From Bartonella kosoyi (GTDB taxonomy: Bacteria; Pseudomonadota; Alphaproteobacteria; Rhizobiales; Rhizobiaceae), in assembly GCF_003606325.2 (NCBI RefSeq), contig NZ_CP031843.2:1674001-1738000 (forward strand): a DNA stretch of 64,000 bases, written 5' to 3'. Below are positions 35,451-44,260 of the stretch, one piece after another. Numbering within the stretch: position 1 is the first letter of the stretch; every line of letters starts with the position of its first letter. Below the pieces are notes generated by a model, which was not told the DNA's origin, searched no databases, and saw only the letters and a program-made list of their open reading frames with translations. A program made the translations under genes and the position numbers.

Positions 35451-38400
35451 ATGCTGCAATCTCTTAAGTCTGATCATGAACATGTCACGCTACGCTCTCT
35501 GTTGGAATATTATCGTCAACAAGCAAAATCACCCCGTGAATTGGGAACGCTGTTTGAAAACCTTGTAAAGGTTTATTTAGCTGAAGACCCGTTGCAAAAG
35601 CAAGAATACGAAAAGGTTCAAACTTATTTGGAATGGGCTAAGGAACATGATGAAGATGGGCGTGATATTGGTATTGATTTGGTCGCTACAATCCGTGATC
35701 AAGGAGGATATGCGGCTATTCAATGTAAATGCTATGATGCTTCTCACATCATTAAAAAAGAAGATATTGATAGCTTTATCGCTGCCTCAGGCAAAAAGAT
35801 TTTTACGCGTCGTATTCTCGTTGATAGCACCGAAAGCAATTGGAGTGATAATGCTAACAACACTTGTGATGGTCAAGAAGTTCGTATTCAACAGATTAAT
35901 CTGTTTGATTTAGAAAACAGTCAAATCGATTGGGGCGCTTATAAAGAACGAGGACAAGCCGTCCTTAAAGAGCAACCGAAAAAAAAGCTTTTAGATCATC
36001 AGATAGAAGCGCTTGAAAGAGTTTGTGAAGGTTTAAAAGAAGCAGACCGTGGCAAGCTTATTATGGCATGTGGTACGGGTAAAACATTCACCAGTCTTAA
36101 GATAGCAGAAACCATAGCAGGAAAAGGCAAGCGTGTGTTGTTTTTAGTGCCCTCCCTTGCTTTGATGTCACAAACAATCCGTGAATGGACCCTTGATACA
36201 GAAATCCCCTTGCGTTCCTTTGCGGTGTGTTCGGATACACAAGTAGGCAAACGTCGTAAAAGTAAACAGGATGATGAATCGGGTCTTGATGCATCAGATC
36301 TTGTCTTGCCGGCGACCACGGATTCACAAGAGCTTGCGCGTAAAGCCAATAAGACCTCTCTTGATGTGATGACTGTGGTCTTTTCAACTTATCATTCCAT
36401 TCAAGTGATTTCGGATGCACAAAAGGAATATGATTTACCCGAATTTGATCTGATCATTTGTGATGAAGCACACCGTACGACTGGGGTTGTATTGGGAACA
36501 GACAAGCATGAATCTGAATTTATCAAGGTTCATGATAACAGCATCATACGGGGTAAAAAACGTCTGTATATGACTGCAACGCCTAAGATCTTTGCTGATA
36601 GTGCCAAAAAACAAGCCCATGAGATGAATGGTATTCTGGCGTCTATGGATGATGAAGCGCTTTATGGAAAAGAGCTTTACACTTACACATTCTCAAAAGC
36701 CGTTAAGAATGAACTCTTAGTTCCTTATAAAATTATTATCTTAGGCGTTAATGAAGAGGAAGTCTGTGAATCCATTCAACATCTGATGACCGATGAGAAT
36801 TATGAACTTATCCTTGATGATAAAACCAAGATCATAGGCTGTTATCAAGCCCTTGCTAAAATAGATCTGAAGGTTGATTTGAGTGATGACCCTAACCCTA
36901 TGCGTCGGGCTTTGGCTTTTTGTAAAGATATCAAGACTTCTGAACGTATCCGTGACACATTCAATTCTCAAGAAATACAGAAAGAATTATATAATCTTCA
37001 TAAGCTCTATAAAGAGACGCCGCCTCTTCAGTGTACCTTTGCTCATATTGATGGAACGCAAAGTGCCAAGAAGCGCAATGAAGCCCTTGATTGGTTAAAG
37101 GAAGATGCGGGGGAAAATACTTGTCGTGTGCTGACCAATGTAAGATGTCTTTCTGAGGGTGTTGATGTTCCTGCTCTTGATGCGATCATGTTTTTACACC
37201 CGCGCAAAAGCCAAGTGGATGTGATACAGGCGGTGGGGCGTATCATGCGCCGTGCCAAAGGCAAGAAAAGAGGCTATATCATTTTACCCGTTGGGGTGCC
37301 GGCTGGGATTTCTGCTGAAGAAGCTTTAAAATACAACAAGAGATACAGTGTTGTCTGGCAAGTGATCAATGCTTTGCTTGCTCATGATGAGAATTTCGAA
37401 ATCACCCTTAACCAGATGATTTTAGGGCAAGACGTTAGTGATGTTTTGGAGATTAGCGCCTTAAAGAGCATGACAGCGGTTGAGGATAAAATCTATGTTT
37501 ATGAGAAACCAGAAAGCGCGGGGCTTGAGATTGGAAAAGCAGCCTATGAACCACAAAAATACATTCATAGTGTTACAGGAAGATTACCCTTTTATAAAGA
37601 GTTTCCCAATGCCCTTAAAACCCTTTTGGCTAAGAAATTTACCCTTGCCGATTACTGGGGCATATGGGCTGGCAATGTTGCTGAAATTGCACAAAACCAT
37701 ATCACCCATCTTCAAAACCTGCTTGCTGATGAAAACAGTGAAGCCTTTCACGCCTTTGATGCATTTCATAAAGAACTAAAAAACAACTTAAACAGTGAAA
37801 TAAAACAAGAGGAAGCGCTTGAGATGTTAGGACAACATCTTGTCACGCGTCCCGTGTTTGAAGCCTTGTTTGAGGGCAATGAATTTGTGCAAAACAATGC
37901 CATTTCGCAAGCCATGGAAAAGATTTTAGCTGAGTTGGATAAAACCAATATCAAGCAAGTATCAAAAGAGTTACAAGAGTTTTATGACAGTGTGAAATTC
38001 CGTGCCTCTGGGATTACCTCCCCCCAAGCAAGACAAAACCTTATTATCAAGCTTTATGAAGATTTTTTTACCAAGGCATTTAAGAAAACCACCGATAGGC
38101 TTGGGATTGTTTATACCCCCGTTGAGGTTGTTGATTTTATCATTCATTCTGTTGATGATGTGTTGCGTAAAGAGTTTGGCAAAAGCTTGGGGTCACGGGG
38201 TGTCTCCATTCTCGACCCTTTCACGGGAACGGGTACCTTTATCACAAGGCTTTTACAATCAGATCTCATCAAACCAGAGGATATGGAATATAAATTCCGT
38301 CATGATATCCATGCCAATGAGATTGTCTTACTTGCCTATTACATAGCAGCGATTAACATTGAATCGACGTATCATAGTCTGATGAAAGGAGATTATATTC

Positions 38401-40358
38401 CCTTTAAGCATATTGGTTTGGCTGATACATTCCGGATGCTTGAAGAAAAGAACCTGCTACAGGAATTATTCAAAGAAAACAGTGAATATTTAGAGCATCA
38501 AAAGAAACTGGATATCCAAGTTATCTTTGGTAACCCTCCTTATTCGGTAGGTCAAAAAAGCGCTAATGACAATGCAAAAAACACTCCCTATCCCATATTA
38601 GATGACCGTATCCGTGAAACTTATGCTACTTATTCAACAACAAGTTTATTACAAGCACTTTATGATAGTTATATTCGTGCCATTCGTTGGGCTAGTGACC
38701 GTATTAATAATGCTGGCGTAATTGGCTTTGTTACAAACGCGGGTTTTATTGATGGAAGTTCTATGGATGGTTTACGCAAGTGCCTCGTTGAGGAATTTAG
38801 CAGCCTTTATATTTTCCATTTACGGGGCAATCAACGAACGTCTGGAGAACTTTCGCGAAAAGAAGGCGGCAAGATTTTTGGTTCTGGCTCTCGTGCCCCT
38901 ATAGCGATTTCTATTTTGGTTAAAAATCCAAATGCACAACCACGTGGTAAGATATATTTTCGGGATATTGGAGATTATCTCAATAGAAAAGAAAAGCTTA
39001 CGATAATTGAAAAATTTAGGAGTATTGATGGCATTACACGAAGTAAAAAAGGTTGGCAAATAATTACACCAGATAAACATGGAGATTGGATAAAACAAAG
39101 AGAAGCCGATTTTAATCGGTTTATACCCATGGGTATTAAAAATAACTCGATAGATGCTGCGCTATTTAGGGAAGTGTCACGTGGTGTGAATTCTGCTCGA
39201 GATGCTTGGGTTTATAACTTTTCAAGTAATGCATTAAATTTATCTATTCAAAAAACAATTGAATTTTTTAATATACAAAAACGTCTTATTGCTGAGAATC
39301 CATCTGTACCTATAAGGAAGATTATTGATTATGATGCTACCAAAATTAGTTGGGCAAATGCTCTTATCTCTAAATTAAAGCAAGGAAGCAACGCAACTTT
39401 TGACGTTCATTTAAAGGTTCCAGTTCTTTATCGCCCGTTTATGATAACATGGCATTATGCATCACCATTACTAAATGAAGCGCTAGGGAAAACTCATCAA
39501 TTTTTTAATCAGGATATCCCCCATAACCTTGGAATTTGCATTTCGGGAGAAGGAAGTCAAAAAGCTTTTTCTTGTCTCATGACAAATAAGCCTATTAGTT
39601 TTGACACATTAGAAAAATCAAGATGCTATCCGTTTATGCTCTATTGTGAAGAAAAAAAACATCATGACCATAGCTTATTTATGACAAATGAAAAAAAGAA
39701 AATTCGTGATGGCATTACAGATGCGGGATTAGCACGTTTTAAAGTTGCTTATCCTAATGAAACTATAACAAAAGAAGATATCTTTTATTATGTTTACGGT
39801 CTACTTCATTCAGAAGATTATCGCGCCCGTTATGCACATAATTTATGCAAAGAATTGCCTCGTATTCCTTGTGTTAAAAGTGCTAGTGATTTTTGGAAAT
39901 TTGTAACAGCAGGACGTGAATTGGGTCATTTGCATGTGAATTATGAAGATGTAGAACCTTATCCAGTAACCTTTAAAAAGGGTAATCCAAAACAGACAGA
40001 GATCTCTAATCCCGAAAAATTCTATTATGTGACCGAAATGAAATTCGCAAAAGCAGGTAAAGAGAAAGATAAAACCACTGTTATTTATAATAGCAATATC
40101 ACAATAACAGATATCCCTCTTGAAGCTTATAAGTATATCGTCAATGGTAAACCCGCTCTTGAATGGGTTATGGGACGTCAATGTGTAAAGACGGATCAAA
40201 AGAGTGGCATTGTGAATGATGCCAATCGCTATGCTGTTGAAACCGTTGGCAACCCCGCCTACCCTCTAGAGTTATTTCAAAGGGTTATTACCGTAAGTTT
40301 AGAAACAATGAAAATCGTAAAAAACTTACCAAAATTAGAAATAAGAGAAACTGAATAA
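35451..40358 (+). CDS. Type ISP restriction-modification enzyme of element 3
   Basis: This 1635-residue enzyme has nuclease motif residues GIDLVA...AAIQCKCY (about 74-100), helicase motifs ACGTGKT (about 207), ICDEAHRTTG (about 337), MTATPK and QAVGRIMRRA. Methyltransferase motif I DPFTGTGTF is near 920 and motif IV NPPY near 1026. The C-terminal specificity region is followed by the conserved tail WVMGRQCVKTD...RNAYAVETVG-like segment. The N-terminal 850 residues are closest to the truncated copy at 5659. The specificity region (about 1200-1440) differs strongly from that at 13092, so the two enzymes should recognise different sequences. The enzyme would protect the host, the prophage or the element from unmodified DNA and may stabilise the element by addiction. 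All key motifs are intact. Confidence 0.92.
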   Translation: MLQSLKSDHEHVTLRSLLEYYRQQAKSPRELGTLFENLVKVYLAEDPLQKQEYEKVQTYLEWAKEHDEDGRDIGIDLVATIRDQGGYAAIQCKCYDASHIIKKEDIDSFIAASGKKIFTRRILVDSTESNWSDNANNTCDGQEVRIQQINLFDLENSQIDWGAYKERGQAVLKEQPKKKLLDHQIEALERVCEGLKEADRGKLIMACGTGKTFTSLKIAETIAGKGKRVLFLVPSLALMSQTIREWTLDTEIPLRSFAVCSDTQVGKRRKSKQDDESGLDASDLVLPATTDSQELARKANKTSLDVMTVVFSTYHSIQVISDAQKEYDLPEFDLIICDEAHRTTGVVLGTDKHESEFIKVHDNSIIRGKKRLYMTATPKIFADSAKKQAHEMNGILASMDDEALYGKELYTYTFSKAVKNELLVPYKIIILGVNEEEVCESIQHLMTDENYELILDDKTKIIGCYQALAKIDLKVDLSDDPNPMRRALAFCKDIKTSERIRDTFNSQEIQKELYNLHKLYKETPPLQCTFAHIDGTQSAKKRNEALDWLKEDAGENTCRVLTNVRCLSEGVDVPALDAIMFLHPRKSQVDVIQAVGRIMRRAKGKKRGYIILPVGVPAGISAEEALKYNKRYSVVWQVINALLAHDENFEITLNQMILGQDVSDVLEISALKSMTAVEDKIYVYEKPESAGLEIGKAAYEPQKYIHSVTGRLPFYKEFPNALKTLLAKKFTLADYWGIWAGNVAEIAQNHITHLQNLLADENSEAFHAFDAFHKELKNNLNSEIKQEEALEMLGQHLVTRPVFEALFEGNEFVQNNAISQAMEKILAELDKTNIKQVSKELQEFYDSVKFRASGITSPQARQNLIIKLYEDFFTKAFKKTTDRLGIVYTPVEVVDFIIHSVDDVLRKEFGKSLGSRGVSILDPFTGTGTFITRLLQSDLIKPEDMEYKFRHDIHANEIVLLAYYIAAINIESTYHSLMKGDYIPFKHIGLADTFRMLEEKNLLQELFKENSEYLEHQKKLDIQVIFGNPPYSVGQKSANDNAKNTPYPILDDRIRETYATYSTTSLLQALYDSYIRAIRWASDRINNAGVIGFVTNAGFIDGSSMDGLRKCLVEEFSSLYIFHLRGNQRTSGELSRKEGGKIFGSGSRAPIAISILVKNPNAQPRGKIYFRDIGDYLNRKEKLTIIEKFRSIDGITRSKKGWQIITPDKHGDWIKQREADFNRFIPMGIKNNSIDAALFREVSRGVNSARDAWVYNFSSNALNLSIQKTIEFFNIQKRLIAENPSVPIRKIIDYDATKISWANALISKLKQGSNATFDVHLKVPVLYRPFMITWHYASPLLNEALGKTHQFFNQDIPHNLGICISGEGSQKAFSCLMTNKPISFDTLEKSRCYPFMLYCEEKKHHDHSLFMTNEKKKIRDGITDAGLARFKVAYPNETITKEDIFYYVYGLLHSEDYRARYAHNLCKELPRIPCVKSASDFWKFVTAGRELGHLHVNYEDVEPYPVTFKKGNPKQTEISNPEKFYYVTEMKFAKAGKEKDKTTVIYNSNITITDIPLEAYKYIVNGKPALEWVMGRQCVKTDQKSGIVNDANRYAVETVGNPAYPLELFQRVITVSLETMKIVKNLPKLEIRETE

Positions 40359-40398
40359 CTTATAAAGCATGCTCACATAATGGGTATTATAAACGCAT

Positions 40399-40435
40399 AA
40401 GGGGTATAGGGTCTTATAACAGTCTATACCCCCTT
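40399..40435 (+). terminator. Hairpin terminator after the element 3 restriction gene
   Basis: The stem AAGGGGTATAG/CTATACCCC(C)TT encloses a 14-nt loop, starting 41 bp after the stop. It has the same structure as 13015-13051. Confidence 0.75.
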
Positions 40436-40476
40436 TATACATTGCTTACATACAATCTTTAAAAGGATAATTTATC

Positions 40477-40566
40477 ATGCGTTATTCTAAAAAGAAATCA
40501 TTTGCACTTTTAGATACTCTACTTTGGATTGCTTTAAGACTTTTAAGAAATCCACTCTTAAAGTGA
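40477..40566 (+). CDS. 29-residue small hydrophobic/basic peptide ORF (element 3)
   Basis: ATG follows AAAAGGATAATTTATC. The peptide has the basic start MRYSKKKSF, the hydrophobic segment LLDTLLWIALRLL and ends RNPLLK. It matches 12884-12973 except for one residue. A hairpin-like ACTTTTAAGA/TCTTAAAGT lies over its 3' end, followed by a T-run. Its small size and single possible membrane helix suggest a small membrane or toxin peptide, but no family is recognised. Confidence 0.5.
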   Translation: MRYSKKKSFALLDTLLWIALRLLRNPLLK

Positions 40567-40689
40567 ATTAGATTTTTTTACATTGCCTTTAAGAGGTTAT
40601 ACCGTAATCTAAAATGAGTGCTTTATTGTTTTCAAAAGCTTTGTTTAAAGAGAGTTATATATATTCATTTTCTTATATTACTTATAGGT

Positions 40690-40880
40690 TTTGTAGGTTC
40701 TTACCCCCCCCCCAAAACCCCTACAAAACCCCTTTTTATATATATCATAGATTGTATTCACAGATTGTATTTAATATAGGTTGTTTCTTTAAAACATTAA
40801 CATATTGAAATATAATGATTTTTATTTCTAATTAAAAAATAAAATAATACGTACAAAAGCACCCCCAAAACTCATAACCT
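40690..40880. repeat. Short-repeat module, copy with TACAAAACC words (element 3)
   Basis: The inverted pair GGTTTTGTAGG/CCTACAAAACC surrounds a run of ten C (40704-40713). The core is GATTGTATT repeats and TTAACATATTGAAATATAATG (about 40796-40816). The far side has CACCCCCAAAACTCATAACC. It matches 12571-12772 in reverse, where the C-run is replaced by an interrupted G-rich tract. Confidence 0.65.
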
Positions 40881-40989
40881 AATGATCTTGATAGCATTTC
40901 TTATGAGTTACAAGCTATCTTTTGAAGGTTTTAAAAGGTCATACGCTTTTCATAAGACACGTTTTAATGACTTACTAAAATAATCCAAT

Positions 40990-41190
40990 TTGTCGGTTCA
41001 ATTTACTGACAGATAACTGACAAGTTTTAATCAATTCACATCATGGGTTATCTTTAAAGATTGTATTTTTGATATGGGTTGTGTTTTAAAGACATTAACA
41101 TATTGAAATATAATGTTTTTAATTTTTACTCATTTAAAAAAAATAATAGAGGGTCTAAAAAGAACTGACACAACTGACAACACTGACACG
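40990..41190. repeat. Short-repeat module, copy with CTGACA words (downstream of element 3 restriction gene)
   Basis: Left: TTGTCGGTT with inverse AACTGACAA and an inner CTGACAG. Core: GATTGTATTTTTGATATGGG then TTAACATATTGAAATATAATG (about 41095-41115). Right: three direct copies, AACTGACAC, AACTGACAA and CACTGACAC (41162-41188). Confidence 0.7.
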
Positions 41191-41705
41191 GTCTATTAAA
41201 AAGTATTTTTCTGATCTCTATAATTATCAGTTTCTCTTTAAATGTTTTCATAACAGTCTATAAATCGTAATTATCCTATTTATCGTTTCTCTTATGAAAA
41301 TGAAAAATGATGCGGTGGCTATAAAGAACATAACAGTTATAAAGAATGCGTAAAAACAGCAAGGTTTTATAATCATAATGCAAATGAAAGGGTTGGTTAT
41401 AAGAGCGCGGTGCCTATTAAGATAGTGCAAATGATAAATGCGTTATAAACAAAATTCACAAAAAAATTAAAATTCATTTAGTAAAAAAATTTATAGGTTA
41501 TAAAGATAAAAATACGCATTATGAGAGCGTTTCTAAATATTATAAATGTATAGATTCAAAAAACAACGCAATCGTTTGATAAAGCCTATAATATAGCTTT
41601 AAATGCATATAAATATAAAAGAAGCACTTCATAAGCATAGGATATTATCAATACACAACGTATCTAAAAAAATACAAAAAAATATCAAAAAAGATATAAT
41701 ATTAA

Positions 41706-41734
41706 TTGACAATAAATACGTATTTTGTTATATA
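41706..41734 (+). promoter_or_regulatory. Sigma-70-type promoter of RNA leader III and cluster C
   Basis: TTGACA (41706-41711), a 17-nt spacer and TATATA (41729-41734). Boxes and spacing match those of leader I. Confidence 0.8.
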
Positions 41735-41740
41735 AATACT

Positions 41741-41947
41741 CAAGTGATTAAAAACCACGAAGCAAACAGCGGATAGGTTACGAAACAGCCTCTCCCATTC
41801 TTTAAAATACTGACTTTCTTTTATGCTATCATTGGCATATAACGATTTTGTCGGGTGTGCTTATACCATACAATACCCTTTCGAGGGAAAAGTATAAGCA
41901 ACGGACTGTTTGCCGTGTTTTTAGCACCCGATGCCTTTATGGGCTGT
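41741..41947 (+). ncRNA. Structured RNA leader, copy III (before cluster C)
   Basis: Hairpins AGGTT/AGCCT and TATGC/GCATA lie in the 5' part. The closing helix is TCGGGTG (41851-41857) with CACCCGA (41925-41931). The arm GCTTATAC/GTATAAGC is perfectly paired and capped by CCCT-TTCG-AGGG. The hairpin ACGG/CCGT and 3' hairpin GCC-TTTATG-GGC (41933-41944) complete it. Compared with copy I the arm differs at several positions with pairing kept. It ends 34 nt before the first beta-helix ATG. Confidence 0.78.
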
Positions 41948-41980
41948 CAATTAAAAACATTATTCAAACAGGATTTAAAT

Positions 41981-42778
41981 ATGACAAATATTTCAAAAAT
42001 TACCCCCGTTAATAAGAAAAAAACATCTAAAAAATACGAATTTACAGATGAAACGCGTGTATTTGGTAATCATACTCTTTATCGCATTAAAGCATTAAAA
42101 GACTTTGCTGATGTTAAAGCGGGGGATCTAGGCGGCTTTATTAAAGATGAGAGTGATCTGTCTCATGATGGCAATTGCTGGGTTTATGATGATGCTATGG
42201 TTATCCAAGCAAGCGTTTCCGAAAATGCCAAAATACGCAATAATGCCTGTGTTTTGAATTATGCTAGGGTTTATGGTAATGCCGTGATTAGTGATAAGGC
42301 ATGGGTTTTGAGTGATAAAGCACGTGTTTATGACAATGCAATCATTAATGGCAATGCAAAAATTGGGGGCTATGTTTTTGGCAATGCCGTTGTGAGTGAT
42401 AATGCCGTTATTACAGAGGGGGCTCTTATTTACGATAACGCCCGTGTTTATGAAAATGCTCATGTGAGTGGGCTTGTGTTTAATGATGCCCATGTCTACG
42501 GTAAATCACGCCTTGCTACGTGGTCAAAAGCTTATGGGAATGCTCATGTTTTTGATAAGGCTATAGTTTATGGCGGTAGCAATATTTATGATAATGCCAA
42601 GGTTTCTGGCTCGGCGCGTGTTGGTCCCTTTGCAAACATTCATGATAATGCGCATGTTTATGGCAAGGCACAAATTTGCCAATTTACAACGATTTATGGC
42701 AATGCGGTGCTTAATGAAAATAAGAAATTTTCTGAAGATGTCTGTAGTGCTGATCAGGCTATAAATAACGCTGCGTAA
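41981..42778 (+). CDS. Hexapeptide-repeat left-handed beta-helix protein, first gene of cluster C
   Basis: The 265-residue protein starts at ATG 41981 after AGGATTTAAAT; a longer frame would run back through the RNA leader and is rejected. A short leader (MTNISKITPVNKKKTSK) precedes the constant module (KYEFTDETRVFGNHTLYRI, KDFADVKAGDLGGF, SDLSHDGNCWVYDDA). About 30 hexapeptide turns follow, and it ends AINNAA. It is the longest single-module member of cluster C. Function unknown. Confidence 0.85.
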   Translation: MTNISKITPVNKKKTSKKYEFTDETRVFGNHTLYRIKALKDFADVKAGDLGGFIKDESDLSHDGNCWVYDDAMVIQASVSENAKIRNNACVLNYARVYGNAVISDKAWVLSDKARVYDNAIINGNAKIGGYVFGNAVVSDNAVITEGALIYDNARVYENAHVSGLVFNDAHVYGKSRLATWSKAYGNAHVFDKAIVYGGSNIYDNAKVSGSARVGPFANIHDNAHVYGKAQICQFTTIYGNAVLNENKKFSEDVCSADQAINNAA

Positions 42779-42790
42779 ATAATGGCGCGG

Positions 42791-42810
42791 GCGCGGCGGG
42801 GGCGCCCCTC
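42791..42810 (+). repeat. GC-rich intergenic punctuation repeat
   Basis: The 20-bp tract is the same as 23081-23100 and is placed just after a beta-helix gene stop. Confidence 0.8.
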
Positions 42811-42860
42811 TTTAACCATCTCATTTTAAAATTTAAATCTTTTTATAAAGGAATTGTGCT

Positions 42861-43544
42861 ATGCAAAAGAAGTTTGCACTCACAAATGAGACACGTGTAT
42901 TTAATCATAAAACTCTTTATCGCATTAAAGCATTAAAAGACTTTTCTGATGTTAAAGCTGGTCAATTGGGCGGCTTTATTGAAAGTGAAAACAATCTCTC
43001 TCATGATGGCAACTGCTGGGTATATGATAATGCTCTTGTTTTAAATCCAGCCCATATTTATGAAAATGCCAAGGTTTTTAATAACGCTATTATAATGGGT
43101 ACTGTTTATGGCAATGCTCATATCTGTGATCGCGCCCGCGTTTATGCAAATGCTCATGTTTATGACAATGCGCATCTTTCTAATAATGCTTGGGTCTGTG
43201 GGCGGGTTTATGGCAATGCAAAATTATCAGGAAATGCGCGTATTTATGGCAATGCCGTGGTTTATGATCATGCTGTTATCAGTGGTGCTGCTAAAATTTA
43301 TGGCAAGGTTTATGGCAAGGCTAGCGTGGGTGGGTATACTCAAGTCTACGGTTCTGTTTATGGCAATGCGAAAGTGACTGGTTATCACACCATTAGAGGT
43401 TTGGTGCATGGCAATGCAAGGTTAAAAAGAGATGGTTATTCATATGTCAAACAAAACTTTTACTATGCATATGGGATTCCTGAAGATTGTGAAATTTATG
43501 AAAATGATACCGTTGTAAAGATTAGTGAAAGTAACGCTGCTTAA
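42861..43544 (+). CDS. Hexapeptide-repeat left-handed beta-helix protein, second gene of cluster C
   Basis: The 227-residue protein has the module KKFALTNETRVFNHKTLYRI, KDFSDVKAGQLGGF, NNLSHDGNCWVYDNA, about 20 turns (VYGNAH, VYANAH, VYDNAH and so on), and a non-repeat tail of about 35 residues (GYSYVKQNFYYAYGIPEDC, VVKISESNAA). The tail resembles that of the last-gene type (NDNVVKII) and suggests exchange of 3' ends between members. The ribosome site AAAGGAATTGTGCT precedes the ATG. Function unknown. Confidence 0.85.
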   Translation: MQKKFALTNETRVFNHKTLYRIKALKDFSDVKAGQLGGFIESENNLSHDGNCWVYDNALVLNPAHIYENAKVFNNAIIMGTVYGNAHICDRARVYANAHVYDNAHLSNNAWVCGRVYGNAKLSGNARIYGNAVVYDHAVISGAAKIYGKVYGKASVGGYTQVYGSVYGNAKVTGYHTIRGLVHGNARLKRDGYSYVKQNFYYAYGIPEDCEIYENDTVVKISESNAA

Positions 43545-43554
43545 ATAACGTGCG

Positions 43555-43575
43555 AGCGCGGCGGGGGCGCCCCCT
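43555..43575 (+). repeat. GC-rich intergenic punctuation repeat
   Basis: GAGCGCGGCGGGGG then CGCCCCC after the second cluster C gene; the same core as the other copies. Confidence 0.75.
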
Positions 43576-43623
43576 TTAAAAATCTCATTTTAAAATTTAA
43601 TCTTCTTATAAAGGAATTGTGTT

Positions 43624-44154
43624 ATGCAAAAAAAGTTCGCACTCACAAATGAAACGCGTGTATTGGGTAATCATACCCTTTATCGTATCCAAGCATTAAA
43701 AGACTTTTCTGATGTTAAAGCTGGTGCCTTGGGGGGCTTTATTGAAAGTGAAAGCAACCTCTCTCATGATGGAAATTGCTGGGTCTATGATGATGCCATT
43801 GTATTTAAAAATGGTCATGTTTATGAAAATGCAAGGGTTTATAACAATGCTATCGTGGCTGGTTATATCTATGGGAATGCCCATGTGTATGGCAAGGCTG
43901 CTGTTTCTAATAATTCCCATGTCTATGGTAATGCTCATGTCTATGGCAATGCTATTATTTATGATAATGCCTATATTTATGACAATGCTAGGGTTTATGA
44001 ATACGCTCGTATAGCAAATGACGTGCATATTTTTGAAAATGCTCATATCCATGGCATTGCTGTTATTCGTGAAAATGTCGGCGGGTCTACTAAAATAAAA
44101 ACCTATACTGAACGTCTCTCTCCTTATGGCGAGTTAGAAATTGTCTGGGTTTAA
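43624..44154 (+). CDS. Hexapeptide-repeat left-handed beta-helix protein, third gene of cluster C
   Basis: The 176-residue protein is the shortest intact member. It has the module KKFALTNETRVLGNHTLYRI, KDFSDVKAGALGGF, SNLSHDGNCWVYDDA and about 14 turns (VYENAR, VYGNAH, IYDNAY and so on). A unique hydrophilic tail (GGSTKIKTYTERLSPYGELE) replaces the usual NAA or KTE endings. The ATG follows AAAGGAATTGTGTT. Function unknown. Confidence 0.83.
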   Translation: MQKKFALTNETRVLGNHTLYRIQALKDFSDVKAGALGGFIESESNLSHDGNCWVYDDAIVFKNGHVYENARVYNNAIVAGYIYGNAHVYGKAAVSNNSHVYGNAHVYGNAIIYDNAYIYDNARVYEYARIANDVHIFENAHIHGIAVIRENVGGSTKIKTYTERLSPYGELEIVWV

Positions 44155-44167
44155 TCAATAAAGCAGC

Positions 44168-44192
44168 GGCGGGCGTTGTGGGGGCGCTTGCT
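44168..44192 (+). repeat. GC-rich intergenic repeat, diverged copy
   Basis: GGCGGGCGTTGTGGGGG then CGCTTGC, close to 24326-24350, before the last cluster gene. Confidence 0.7.
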
Positions 44193-44260
44193 TTCAAACC
44201 AAATTTTTCCATTCCAAATTTTAGAAAACGTTTAACACATTAGATTGTGAGGGTACCCCT

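Larger units (their letters stand above)
40359..41705. other. Non-coding spacer between restriction gene and leader III
   Basis: Besides the terminator, the small ORF and two short-repeat modules listed separately, nothing gene-like is seen. It is homologous in reverse to 11899-13091, with an extra CTGACA-type module (40990-41190) inserted relative to element 2. Confidence 0.6.

Noticed and set aside
41855..41980. Extended start of the first cluster C gene through the RNA leader
   Set aside because: The extension translates the structured leader, while the ATG at 41981 has a ribosome site and matches family starts.
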